A DNA stretch of 26,077 bases from a virus. Shown here one piece after another: positions 13,740-21,932 of this stretch; within the stretch, counting starts at the first letter, position 1; the number at the start of each line of letters is the position of its first letter. A program made the translations under genes and the position numbers. The notes under the pieces are model-generated. The model worked only from the letters and a program-made list of their open reading frames with translations. It was not told the origin of the DNA and searched no databases. The DNA is taken from positions 1 to 26,077 of the IMG/VR virus record IMGVR_UViG_3300027608_000132. One strand, 5' to 3'.

Positions 13740-14090
13740 ATGGCATGGTTAATGACAGGAGCAGCAGTTGCATCAGCAGGTACCGCAGTAGCGGGTACCA
13801 TAGCAGGTACAAGAGATTCTAGGTTAAGAACACAATATGAACAAAATCTAAGTCTTTTAGACTACGACCAAAAAAAGCAATTAAATAATGCTTTAATAAA
13901 AGCTCAAGATGAAACATCTAGGCAGCAAATATTAGCTAATGCTTTAGGTGGAGTTAGTCAAGCTAGAGTACAAACTTTTGGCAACATTGCATTAGAAAGA
14001 GAAAAAACTAACCAAGTTGTAACTATTTTAGGAGTTGTTGCAGGTATCGGTCTTTTGGGGTTCTTATTATTTACAGCTAAAAAATCATAA
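13740..14090 (+). CDS. Tail-anchored membrane protein, paralogue of the 12806 gene
   Basis: 116 residues. An Ala/Gly/Thr-rich N-terminus (GAAVASAGTAVAGTIAG) could insert into or lie on a membrane. A helix with LSLLDYDQKKQLNNALIKAQ follows, then RVQTFGNIALEREKTN and a C-terminal membrane segment (about 94-112) ending in KKS. It shares its central and C-terminal pattern with the protein at 12806-13237, hence a duplication with the cupin-like gene between the copies. Function unknown. Confidence 0.7.
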   Translation: MAWLMTGAAVASAGTAVAGTIAGTRDSRLRTQYEQNLSLLDYDQKKQLNNALIKAQDETSRQQILANALGGVSQARVQTFGNIALEREKTNQVVTILGVVAGIGLLGFLLFTAKKS

Positions 14091-14091
14091 A

Positions 14092-14454
14092 ATGGAAGTG
14101 TTACAAGGACAAATATTTACGCCAAATAAAAAAACTATATTGGCTGATGAGATTAAAATTGAGTTAGAAAACCTAAATAAAGCTATTGCCAAAGGTGGTA
14201 TCGATGCAGGTCAAAAACAAGCTATAGATGCTAGTAAATTAGCATTACAAAAAGTTCTAACTAGTATATTAACAAAAAGAGGAGTGGTAACTCCTGATGA
14301 AACTGATGATGCTTTAAAGAAAATTGATGAAGCTAAAAAGGTAAGACTCAAAAATGATTTTTATGGTAGCATAAAAAAATATGGTTTATATATTGCTATC
14401 GCAGTAGCCGCAGGTGTTGGATTATATTATTATACAAAAAAGAGTGCAAAATGA
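14092..14454 (+). CDS. Tail-anchored membrane protein, hypothetical
   Basis: 120 residues from the ATG one base after the preceding stop; the same frame is open further upstream inside that gene, but the downstream ATG is the better start. Mostly helical and Lys/Ala-rich, with a membrane segment at about 97-114 (YGLYIAIAVAAGVGLYYY) and a basic tail (KKSAK). It resembles the neighbours in plan, a soluble helical domain plus C-terminal anchor, but not in sequence. Overlaps the next start (ATGA). Not recognised. Confidence 0.65.
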   Translation: MEVLQGQIFTPNKKTILADEIKIELENLNKAIAKGGIDAGQKQAIDASKLALQKVLTSILTKRGVVTPDETDDALKKIDEAKKVRLKNDFYGSIKKYGLYIAIAVAAGVGLYYYTKKSAK

Positions 14455-14783
14455 ATACAAATGTAAAAAAACTGTTATTAATTTTTGGTGGTGGATTTTT
14501 GCTTTTTTGGGCTTTTAAAAAAATAAAGCCCATTGATGTTAAAAAGAAGACCAATAAAAAAACTGATTCTGAAGCTTCTGCTAATGGTAATTCCGATGAG
14601 AAAACAAAAAATGCTAAAATATGTATGAAAGCATTTATAGAAGCAAAAAAAGCAGGAGAATCAAAAGAGTTTTTAGCTGATATGAATAGAGAATTTGCTA
14701 AAGAGTATGGGTTAAAAATTATGCCAAATAAAACCGATGGTAGATTATTTGTATCTGACACAGAAGGTAATAAAGTTATATAA
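14451..14783 (+). CDS. Small protein with N-terminal membrane anchor, hypothetical
   Basis: 110 residues. The N-terminal stretch LLLIFGGGFLLFWAF (residues 8-22) is a probable membrane anchor or uncleaved signal. A Lys/Ser/Asn-rich linker and a helical, charged C-terminal domain follow. It is the opposite topology from the preceding proteins. Not recognised. The position just before the large threonine-rich genes hints that the small membrane proteins and those proteins are made together. Confidence 0.6.
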   Translation: MNTNVKKLLLIFGGGFLLFWAFKKIKPIDVKKKTNKKTDSEASANGNSDEKTKNAKICMKAFIEAKKAGESKEFLADMNREFAKEYGLKIMPNKTDGRLFVSDTEGNKVI

Positions 14784-14794
14784 CTTATTAAAGA

Positions 14795-15466
14795 ATGGCA
14801 CAAGAACAACCATTAGCATTAACGAAGGAACAATTACTGCAATTTCAGATAGTGAATAATACAAATTTCCCTATCCCTAATGTGCCGTTTCTAACAGCTA
14901 ATGTTACTTTTAATTCTACTACTCAATATCAATGGGCTTTACCTCCTAATCTTAATATACCAACAGTAATTACACCTGTAGTAACGATTTTGACTACACC
15001 TGCTTTACAAGCAGTCGTTCCTATTGATATTGATACAGCTTTTTCGCCTACTTATGCGGCAATAACTGAATCTATTTCAACTAATAATTATGGAACTAAT
15101 TTCTTTTATGCTCAATCATCAAATTGTGCTCAAGTTGCTCAAGTAAATACTTATATTGATAGTGATATTGCAGGTAATGCAACAGTTATAGCTTTACCAT
15201 TTACTTTAGACCCATATCAATCACAATGTGTTGTTTACTACTATCCGCCTGAGAATCTAGTTACTTTTAATGGAACAAGTTCATTAAATTTCACTATGCT
15301 TGAAAATACTACATTGAATTTAAAAGTATTTTCTAGTAGTACTTCTCCTTCACAAATATTAGATGAAATTTCAGGATATAAAGACAATGCTTTTACAGAA
15401 GTTGAACAAGCATTAGGGACAGATGTATTTACCGATTATTGTAACTATTTAATTGATACCGAATAA
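14795..15466 (+). CDS. Hypothetical virion-like protein upstream of the mucin-like protein
   Basis: 223 residues, rich in Thr, Asn, Gln and Pro with few charges, a composition typical of beta-sandwich structural proteins. No signal peptide or membrane segment. Many Asn-Thr/Ser pairs and Thr-rich strands are seen (for example ANVTFNSTTQY). Its stop shares a base with the start of the 1319-residue gene (TAATG), so the two are probably translated together and may form one structure. It could be a virion protein or the base of a fibre made by the next gene. Family not recognised. Confidence 0.55.
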   Translation: MAQEQPLALTKEQLLQFQIVNNTNFPIPNVPFLTANVTFNSTTQYQWALPPNLNIPTVITPVVTILTTPALQAVVPIDIDTAFSPTYAAITESISTNNYGTNFFYAQSSNCAQVAQVNTYIDSDIAGNATVIALPFTLDPYQSQCVVYYYPPENLVTFNGTSSLNFTMLENTTLNLKVFSSSTSPSQILDEISGYKDNAFTEVEQALGTDVFTDYCNYLIDTE

Positions 15467-18400
15467 TGCCAAGTTTTACTATTAATGTTAATGGGGAAAA
15501 TTATACCGTAGGCTACGATGGAACATTCGATAGCCCACAGGGATTAATTCCTGCATTAAATAATTTAGGCTATGGTATTTTTTGGATAGAACAAATTGGT
15601 GGCGTAAATGTATTGACAACTGTAGACGATGATGATGTATGGGGTACTGCTGAAACTAATTCAGACCCAACTACAACTAGTACTACGACTACTACAACAA
15701 CAGAAGCTCCTACAACTAGTACTACGACTACTACAACAACAGAAGCTCCTACAACTAGTACTACGACTACTACAACAACAGAAGCTCCTACAACTAGTAC
15801 TACGACTACTACAACAACAGAAGCTCCTACTACAAGTACGACAACAACTACAACAACAGAAGCTCCTACTACAAGTACGACAACAACTACAACAACAGAA
15901 GCTCCTACTACAAGTACGACAACAACTACTACAACAGAAGCTCCTACTACAAGTACGACAACAACTACAACTACTATTTGTGCAAATTACATTAATAGTA
16001 TCATTATTTCTGATGGCTCATATACTCCTGCGAATGGAACTTATACAAGAGATAATCCTTCAGCAGCTTTTTCACTAGTTGGTGGAAATGGTGCTATATT
16101 CTTTGGTGGAGATGCTTGGTATATTTTTAATGCTGCAATTGGAAATGCTGCTAGAAATACTTCTGAATTAGGTACAGGAACTTGGGAACCTTGGCCTCCT
16201 GCATCTTCAACAGGAATTACTGCGGTGTATTCTAGTTATATTTGTCCAACAACAACTTCAACTACAACAACTACTACAACATTATTTGCTCAAACAGTTA
16301 ATTATGCAAGTAATGCCACAGATGCTTGTTTAAATCCAACGGGAACTCAAAATGTAACAGGTAACTCTACTGATTTTTGTACTTGTACAATATTTAACTC
16401 AGCAGGTTTTGTAACACTATCTGATGGTAACTATGTATTAGCTTTTAGTGGAAACACTTTAAATATAAATATTTCAGGATTCCCTACTACAACTGCAACT
16501 GTTACGGGTGGTGGATGTACTACATGTCCTTTAAGCACCTCTACTACGACTACAAGTACTACCCTTCAACAAGTATGGTATCAATTAACAAATTGTAATG
16601 GTGGTGGTACTGTATATACAACAAATTATGATATTGGATATGCTGCCGTAACAGACAGGGTATTTGGTACAGTTTTAGGAGTGCCATCAACATTAGTGGT
16701 AACTAGTGTATTATTTAGCGACCCTGCAGGAACTCAAATTGGTATTGTTAATTCAGGTTTGACAGGATGCCCTGCAACTACATCAACTACTACCACTACT
16801 ACAACATTACCTCCTGTAACTTTAGATTTAACAGCTACATGTACAGGTCTTACTCAAACTATAACAATAGATAATTTTGCAGGTGGAGATGGAACTACAT
16901 ATTATGCAAACGATACAACTTATGATAATCCTGCATTAGCAGCAGGTGGTGCTACAAGTATAATTGTTGGTGGAACAAGAACTTATACAACACAACCTAA
17001 TGGAACAAGATATATTTATGTATTTAGTTCAACTAGAAATACAGTTAAACAAGGCGGACAAATTGATTGTGTAAGTACTACTACTACAACTACTACTACA
17101 ACTCAACCTCCTTATGTATATTATGTTGCAACAAGATGTGATGTCCCACTATTAGAACAATATTTTAGAACAACAGGTTCATATACTGCAGGAGAATCTG
17201 TTAGATATAATGGATATTGTTGGGAAATTCAAGCGGTACAAGGAGCATCAGGAGTAGACCCTGACAGTTCATATATTAATTGTGCAGCTTGTAATGGAGC
17301 ATTTCCTACTACAACTACCTCAACGACTACTACATCTACAACAGAACCTCCTGTAACTGCTAGTATCAGCTCAGTTTGTACAGGAATTACTCAAACAATA
17401 ACAGTTGATACCTTTGGTGGTGGAGATGGAACAACTTATTTTGCAAATGATACAACTTATGGAGACCCTGTTAGTGCTGCTGCAGGAGCTACAAGTATAA
17501 TTGTTGGTGGAACAAGAACTTATACAACACAACCTAACGGAACGAGATATGTTTATATAACATCAGGAACTAGAAATGATATTAAGCAAGGTGGTCTAAC
17601 TTGTACAACGACAACAAGTTCTACAACCACTACTACTACATTAGCGGGTGTACAATTTGGAGTTTCTATTACAACAAAATATGCAACTGATTATTTAGCT
17701 TGTACAGGTACAGTTACAGGAGTGATATATCAAAAAGCTGAATTTGGAAACACTCCTACTGTTGGAGCTCAATTATATACATCTTCAACGACAGGTTCAG
17801 GAACAGAGTGGACACCTTCTGCAGGTATAGGTCTTTACTTAATGCAATTTGGTGGAAGCACTAAATGGTCTGTGTTAGTTGGTACTACGGGTATTATAAA
17901 TACAGTTACAAGTTGTGCAGGTGTAAGCACAACAACTACTACTACCACATTACCTGCTATTACTGTTACAGCGACACCTTCATGTGATGGGTCAGGATTA
18001 AGTGGTCAAGGTAGAGTTACTGCAAACTTTAGTGGAGGTACAAGTTCTTACACATGGGCAGCCATTGCAAGTTCAGAGGCTAATGCAATAGCGTGTGTGA
18101 ATAATCCTTCTTGTCCTGAAAGAGTTACAGTTGCAGGTTCATCAAGTTATGCTTTCACTTCTTTAGCGAATGGACCTTATTATGTAGCTGTTTTAGATAG
18201 TAATGGTAGTTTAGGCTATTCAGGTTTAGCAACTGTTTCTTGTAACGCAACTACAACTACAACTACAACAAGTTCTACAACCACTACTACTACATTAGCG
18301 GGTGTACAATTTGGAGTTTCTATTACAACGAAATATGCAACTGATTTCTTAGCATGTACAGGTACAGTTACAGGAGTAGTATATCAAAAAGCTGAATTTG

Positions 18401-19425
18401 GAAATACTCCTACTGTTGCAGCTCAATTATATACATCTTCAACAACAGGTTCAGGAACTGAGTGGACACCTTCTGCAGGAATAGGTCTTTATTTAATGCA
18501 ATTTGGTGGCAGTACTAAATGGTCTGTGTTAGTTGGTACTACAGGCATTATCAATACAGTTACAAGTTGTGCAGGTGTAAGTACTACAACTACAACTACC
18601 ACATTACCTGCTATTACGGTTACAGCAACGCCTTCATGTGATGGGTCAGGATTTAGTGGTCAGGGTAGGGTTACTGCAAACTTTAGTGGAGGTACAGGTT
18701 CTTACACTTTTGCAGCCATTGGAACTTCAGAGGCTGCTGCAATAGCGTGTGTGAATAATCCTTCTTGTCCTCAAAGAGTTACAGTTGCAGGTTCATCAAG
18801 TTATGCTTTCACTTCTTTAGCTAATGGTCCTTACTATGTAGCTGTTTTAGATAGTAATGGTAGTTTAGGCTATTCAGGTTTAGCAACTGTTTCTTGTAAT
18901 GCTACAACAACTACTACAACATCAACAACTACAACGACAACAACTGAGCCTATTGTCAATTATTATGTTGCAACAAGATGTGATGACCCATTAATTGAAC
19001 AATACTTCAATACAACAGGTTCATATAGTGTAGGTACTTCACTTAAATATGGTGGATATTGTTGGGAAGTTCAATCAATAGCAGAATTATCAGGAGTAGT
19101 AGCTGATAGTGCATACATTGATTGTGCATCTTGTAATGCCTCAAATCCTACTACAAGTACTACAACTACTACAACTACTGCTGCTCCTCCTGCATACGAT
19201 TTTTATAACGCTGATGTATATGATTGTAACGATTGTTCTGCTTCAATTGATACAATATTAGTAGCATTTGATGCAGGTACAAATGTAACTTTGAATAGAT
19301 GGTACAATGCTCAAGCAGGTCCTGATGGTAATTCATATAGAGTAACTTCTGTTGGAGATGCAGGGATAGCTTACTTATTAGCATTACCTTCATATAACAG
19401 TTGTGCATTAGCGTGTTTTGTTTAA
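15466..19425 (+). CDS. Mucin-like modular protein with threonine tracts
   Basis: 1319 residues, the largest gene here. A 65-residue N-terminal domain leads into a tract of about 100 residues made of 13-residue Thr-rich units ending in Glu-Ala-Pro. Then come about twelve modules of 60-110 residues, mostly beta-rich and each with two or more Cys, separated by tracts of 6-14 mainly Thr/Ser. Module types recur: starts near 16810 and 17347 form one pair; near 17107 and 18949 another; and a two-module block starting at 17641 is repeated 654 bases later. No signal peptide, no membrane segment. The plan, stiff Thr tracts between small globular domains, is that of an extended fibre and of mucin-like proteins that carry O-glycans. 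Phage fibre or decoration protein is the likely role. The nearby glycosyltransferases, sulfotransferase and hydroxylases make it a candidate acceptor; this is inference. Confidence 0.75.
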   Translation: MPSFTINVNGENYTVGYDGTFDSPQGLIPALNNLGYGIFWIEQIGGVNVLTTVDDDDVWGTAETNSDPTTTSTTTTTTTEAPTTSTTTTTTTEAPTTSTTTTTTTEAPTTSTTTTTTTEAPTTSTTTTTTTEAPTTSTTTTTTTEAPTTSTTTTTTTEAPTTSTTTTTTTICANYINSIIISDGSYTPANGTYTRDNPSAAFSLVGGNGAIFFGGDAWYIFNAAIGNAARNTSELGTGTWEPWPPASSTGITAVYSSYICPTTTSTTTTTTTLFAQTVNYASNATDACLNPTGTQNVTGNSTDFCTCTIFNSAGFVTLSDGNYVLAFSGNTLNINISGFPTTTATVTGGGCTTCPLSTSTTTTSTTLQQVWYQLTNCNGGGTVYTTNYDIGYAAVTDRVFGTVLGVPSTLVVTSVLFSDPAGTQIGIVNSGLTGCPATTSTTTTTTTLPPVTLDLTATCTGLTQTITIDNFAGGDGTTYYANDTTYDNPALAAGGATSIIVGGTRTYTTQPNGTRYIYVFSSTRNTVKQGGQIDCVSTTTTTTTTTQPPYVYYVATRCDVPLLEQYFRTTGSYTAGESVRYNGYCWEIQAVQGASGVDPDSSYINCAACNGAFPTTTTSTTTTSTTEPPVTASISSVCTGITQTITVDTFGGGDGTTYFANDTTYGDPVSAAAGATSIIVGGTRTYTTQPNGTRYVYITSGTRNDIKQGGLTCTTTTSSTTTTTTLAGVQFGVSITTKYATDYLACTGTVTGVIYQKAEFGNTPTVGAQLYTSSTTGSGTEWTPSAGIGLYLMQFGGSTKWSVLVGTTGIINTVTSCAGVSTTTTTTTLPAITVTATPSCDGSGLSGQGRVTANFSGGTSSYTWAAIASSEANAIACVNNPSCPERVTVAGSSSYAFTSLANGPYYVAVLDSNGSLGYSGLATVSCNATTTTTTTSSTTTTTTLAGVQFGVSITTKYATDFLACTGTVTGVVYQKAEFGNTPTVAAQLYTSSTTGSGTEWTPSAGIGLYLMQFGGSTKWSVLVGTTGIINTVTSCAGVSTTTTTTTLPAITVTATPSCDGSGFSGQGRVTANFSGGTGSYTFAAIGTSEAAAIACVNNPSCPQRVTVAGSSSYAFTSLANGPYYVAVLDSNGSLGYSGLATVSCNATTTTTTSTTTTTTTEPIVNYYVATRCDDPLIEQYFNTTGSYSVGTSLKYGGYCWEVQSIAELSGVVADSAYIDCASCNASNPTTSTTTTTTTAAPPAYDFYNADVYDCNDCSASIDTILVAFDAGTNVTLNRWYNAQAGPDGNSYRVTSVGDAGIAYLLALPSYNSCALACFV
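15673..15975 (+). repeat. 39-base tandem repeat coding Thr-rich 13-residue units
   Basis: Seven full units and a partial eighth, each coding TTSTTTTTTTEAP. Units 1-4 (15673-15828) use one set of synonymous codons beginning ACAACTAGTACT. Units 5-7 (15829-15945) use another, beginning ACTACAAGTACG. The partial eighth (from 15946) follows the second set. Unit length is a multiple of three, so gain or loss of units keeps the frame. Confidence 0.95.
17641..18903 (+). repeat. 654-base internal tandem duplication
   Basis: The block starting TTAGCGGGTGTACAATTTGG at 17641 recurs at 18295. Each copy codes two modules (AGVQFGVSI... and PAITVTATPSCDG...) plus Thr linkers. The copies differ at scattered, mostly synonymous positions, with a few amino-acid changes such as YLACTG to FLACTG and SGLSG to SGFSG. 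Confidence 0.9.
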
Positions 19426-19436
19426 AATTATAAAAT

Positions 19437-19610
19437 ATGGGAAAAATAATAACTATAACATACAAAAATATCTATGGAATAACTACAAACAGGAGGTATG
19501 TTACATTTTTTGATACTATTGAACAAGCACTTTTGGAAATGCAAGTTGTAGCTGAAAACTTGGTTATTAAGTATGGTGGAGAAATAATTAGCATACAAGA
19601 AGAGAAATAA
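19437..19610 (+). CDS. Small hypothetical protein, 57 residues
   Basis: ATG at 19437, eleven bases after the stop of the mucin-like gene, reads through 57 codons to TAA: MGKIITITYKN at the start, ALLEMQVVAENLVIKYGG in the middle, SIQEEK at the end. The predicted pattern is two short strands, a helix and a final strand. No membrane segment or cysteine. Same strand and close spacing as the large gene suggest co-transcription. Not recognised. Confidence 0.55.
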   Translation: MGKIITITYKNIYGITTNRRYVTFFDTIEQALLEMQVVAENLVIKYGGEIISIQEEK

Positions 19611-19655
19611 TTTAAAAAAAAAGACTTAATTTTATAATCTAAAAAAAACCATAAA
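19611..19655 (+). promoter_or_regulatory. Leader of the second modification cassette
   Basis: Contains TTTATAATCTAAAA (19631-19644), a relative of elements before 11589 and 12507, then AACCATAAA at 19647-19655 directly touching the ATG. No Shine-Dalgarno motif. Probably a promoter with a short A-rich leader. Confidence 0.45.
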
Positions 19656-20645
19656 ATGTACAAACACAAGACCCTAACACTAATGTGTGTTCAGCCATGT
19701 ATACAATACTATGCTTGGCAAGTGGAAGTGATGTTGACAAATTTCAAAAACCTCAGAATCCACGAAGAATTTAATGTTCAAACCCTTTGGGCGTTTAATA
19801 AGAACGAATCAGATTGGGAAGAAAAAAGAGCCATTATCAAGAAAGTAGAAGATGCTTACTCAGATGTGGCTGAATTTCATTATTACGAGGACACAAGACA
19901 ATATCCTATAAGCTATATTAGCTCAATTAGACCCAATGTATTAAAACAGCATTTTCAAGCATTTCCTGAGTTAAGTCTTGAAACTATCTTTTACCACGAT
20001 TGCGATGTGGTTTTTTCTCGTTTCCCATTATTTCTACATAATTATCAACAAAAAGATAATAATTGGTATGTATCTGATACTATTTCATATATAGGGCATG
20101 ATTATATACTATCTAAAGGCGATGATGTTCTGAAAAAAATGTGTGATATAGTAGGTATATATAAGGATGAAGTTAGACTTAGACAAGGACAATCAGGTGG
20201 TGCTCAATACATTATGAAAAATGTAGATTATGCTTTTTTCCATAAGGTTGAAAAAGATGCTGAAAAACTTTTTAAAGAAATAACTGAGCTTAACAATAAA
20301 AAGAAACAAGCTGACCCTACCCATCATGAACTACAAATTTGGTGTGCTGATATGTGGGCTGTATTATGGAACGCATGGATGAGAGGATATAATACTAATG
20401 TAATTAAAGAAATGGATTTTTGTTGGGCAACTGATTTAGCTACAACATGGGATGAAAAGATATTATTTCATAATGCAGGTGTAACGGGTAATCCTAATGA
20501 AAAGCTTTTTTACAAAGGTAAATATATATCACAATTGCCTTATGAAGATGAAGGATTAGATTATGACCCTACAAAAGCTTCATATAAGTATTTCGAAATT
20601 GTTAAATCAATCGGTAAAAATTCATGTTTATATGGGACTATTTGA
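19656..20645 (+). CDS. Putative glycosyltransferase, GT-A-like with Asp-Cys-Asp motif
   Basis: 329 residues. CIQYYAWQVEVMLTNF near the start, FYHDCDVVFSRFP with Asp115-Cys-Asp117 (a DxD metal/nucleotide-sugar site), QSGGAQYIMK (179-188), a Trp-rich segment (WCADMWAVLWNAWM) and LFHNAGV with His272 form the pattern of a GT-A enzyme with C-terminal catalytic His. The N-terminal YxxWQ...L..F phrase and the DxD/His layout recall plant and algal peptidyl-serine galactosyltransferases and hydroxyproline arabinosyltransferases, but I hold this loosely. It opens the second modification cassette behind an AACCATAAA leader. Sugar and acceptor unknown. Confidence 0.6.
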   Translation: MYKHKTLTLMCVQPCIQYYAWQVEVMLTNFKNLRIHEEFNVQTLWAFNKNESDWEEKRAIIKKVEDAYSDVAEFHYYEDTRQYPISYISSIRPNVLKQHFQAFPELSLETIFYHDCDVVFSRFPLFLHNYQQKDNNWYVSDTISYIGHDYILSKGDDVLKKMCDIVGIYKDEVRLRQGQSGGAQYIMKNVDYAFFHKVEKDAEKLFKEITELNNKKKQADPTHHELQIWCADMWAVLWNAWMRGYNTNVIKEMDFCWATDLATTWDEKILFHNAGVTGNPNEKLFYKGKYISQLPYEDEGLDYDPTKASYKYFEIVKSIGKNSCLYGTI

Positions 20646-20862
20646 TAAAATACAAGAAATCGTAACTGCATATTCTACTATGATGAATCCTACTGAGGAA
20701 CAAAAACAAGTTGCTGCAAGAAGATTACAGATTTGTATGACTTGTGAAGCTTGGAGAAATGTTCCTATAGACCATTGCTCAAAATGTGGGTGTGCAACTA
20801 AAGCAAAAGTATTTACCCCAAAAGGTCAAGAAGCATGTCCTATGGGTAAATGGACAATTTAA
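20632..20862 (+). CDS. Small zinc-ribbon protein
   Basis: 76 residues from the ATG at 20632, overlapping the end of the glycosyltransferase gene by 14 bases; an in-frame ATG at 20563 lies deep in that gene and is not favoured. Cys35-x2-Cys38, Cys49-x2-Cys52-x-Cys54 and Cys69 can bind one or two zinc ions. FTPKGQEACPMGKW ends the domain. Similar small Cys-rich proteins are common in phages, role unknown. Coupling to the glycosyltransferase suggests a partner or cofactor role. Confidence 0.65.
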   Translation: MGLFDKIQEIVTAYSTMMNPTEEQKQVAARRLQICMTCEAWRNVPIDHCSKCGCATKAKVFTPKGQEACPMGKWTI

Positions 20863-20871
20863 AATTAATTT

Positions 20872-21372
20872 ATGCCATATTCATATAACCTCTTTAAAGA
20901 TGAGGTAAAACAAAATATTGTCAATTCATTTGAAAGACATATTCAAATTTTGGATGTAGGTGCAGGTTGTGGCACTTATTCTAATTTGCTTAAAGCTAAT
21001 TTTCCCAATATGGATGGAATTGAGATTTTTGAGCAATATGTTAATGATTTTGACTTGCGTTCAAAGTACAATAACTTATATATAGCCAATATACTAGATT
21101 TTGACATCAAGCCCTATGATTTATTTATTATGGGGGATATTATTGAGCATTTAGCATTTTACGAAGCTAAAAATTTAATAGATAAAATACACAGAGCAGA
21201 TAAGTTTATGATGATTGCTGTTCCTTATAATTATGAGCAAGGTGCAGAATTTGGTAATGTACATGAAATTCATAAGCAACCTGATTTGACTAAAGAAATT
21301 TTTTTAGAAAGATACCCTTGTATGAAATATTTAATCGGAGATGACCATTATGGTTATTTCACAAACTATTAA
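20872..21372 (+). CDS. Class I SAM-dependent methyltransferase
   Basis: 166 residues. ILDVGAGCGTYSNLL (26-40) is the AdoMet-binding motif I, GIEIFEQY (49-56) carries the acidic end of strand 2, and MGDIIEHL (87-94) is motif IV. The fold is complete though the protein is short, and the C-terminal substrate part is small. The acceptor is not evident; methylation of a sugar, as capping of a glycan, would fit the glycosyltransferases on both sides. It lies nine bases after the zinc-ribbon gene and one base ahead of another methyltransferase. Confidence 0.75.
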   Translation: MPYSYNLFKDEVKQNIVNSFERHIQILDVGAGCGTYSNLLKANFPNMDGIEIFEQYVNDFDLRSKYNNLYIANILDFDIKPYDLFIMGDIIEHLAFYEAKNLIDKIHRADKFMMIAVPYNYEQGAEFGNVHEIHKQPDLTKEIFLERYPCMKYLIGDDHYGYFTNY

Positions 21373-21373
21373 C

Positions 21374-21931
21374 ATGAAAATAGAAACAGGAAGAAATAGC
21401 TCTTTTTTAAAAGTAATAAGTATTTTGGAACAAGAATATGATTCCCCAATTATCATCGTTGAAACAGGGTGTATAAGAAATGTAACAGAAGAAAGTAAAT
21501 TTGGAGATGGATGGAGTACACTTAATTGGGAATATTATTGTAAAAAAAGTGGTTCAATAGTATATGTGGTAGATATAAATAAAGACCATATAAATCAATC
21601 AAAAAAAATTGTACCTGAAAGTGAGCATGTTAAATATTTTTTAGATGATTCAATACATTATTTACAAGAATTTGACAAAAAAATAGATTTATTATTTTTA
21701 GATTCTTTTGATTATTGCGGAGATGAAGAAAATATAAAAGCTTGTCATAATCATTCTTTAAATGAATTGAAAGCTGCATGGGATAAATTAAACCAACATT
21801 GTTTTGTTTTAATTGATGATGTATTTGCTCAAAATTGGGATGGTAAAGGAAAGTTGTCAATACCTTATCTTTTAGATAATGGATTTGAATTAGTATATTT
21901 TATGGATTCACAAGCATTATTAAAACGATAA
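21374..21931 (+). CDS. Second class I methyltransferase-like protein
   Basis: 185 residues from the ATG at 21374, directly after the preceding stop; a start at 21341 inside the upstream gene is possible but unneeded. IIIVETGCIR (26-35) replaces the usual Asp-x-Gly-x-Gly loop. VYVVDIN (63-69) ends strand 2. LLFLDSFDY (106-114) and VLIDDVF (145-151) resemble the O-methyltransferase/FkbM-like group with paired acidic residues that bind a metal. Typical acceptors are sugar hydroxyls. It has no sequence likeness to its neighbour beyond the fold, so the cassette can make two distinct methylations. Confidence 0.6.
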   Translation: MKIETGRNSSFLKVISILEQEYDSPIIIVETGCIRNVTEESKFGDGWSTLNWEYYCKKSGSIVYVVDINKDHINQSKKIVPESEHVKYFLDDSIHYLQEFDKKIDLLFLDSFDYCGDEENIKACHNHSLNELKAAWDKLNQHCFVLIDDVFAQNWDGKGKLSIPYLLDNGFELVYFMDSQALLKR

Positions 21932-21932
21932 T

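Noticed and set aside
14035-14091. Upstream extension of the 120-residue membrane protein
   Set aside because: It would overlap the preceding gene by 56 bases while an ATG one base after that gene's stop fits the spacing of the whole set.
14396-14809. Minus-strand frame of 137 residues opposite the small membrane genes
   Set aside because: It runs antisense to two tightly coupled plus-strand genes and shows no family motif; its hydrophobicity mirrors the opposite strand.
15673-15975. Regular direct repeats considered as a CRISPR array
   Set aside because: Units are contiguous with no unique spacers, lie in frame inside a large gene, and no cas1/cas2 is present.
15629-16078. Long plus-strand frame coding a Leu/Gln-rich repetitive peptide
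   Set aside because: It is the alternate frame of the 39-base Thr repeat; its regularity only reflects the repeat in the real gene.
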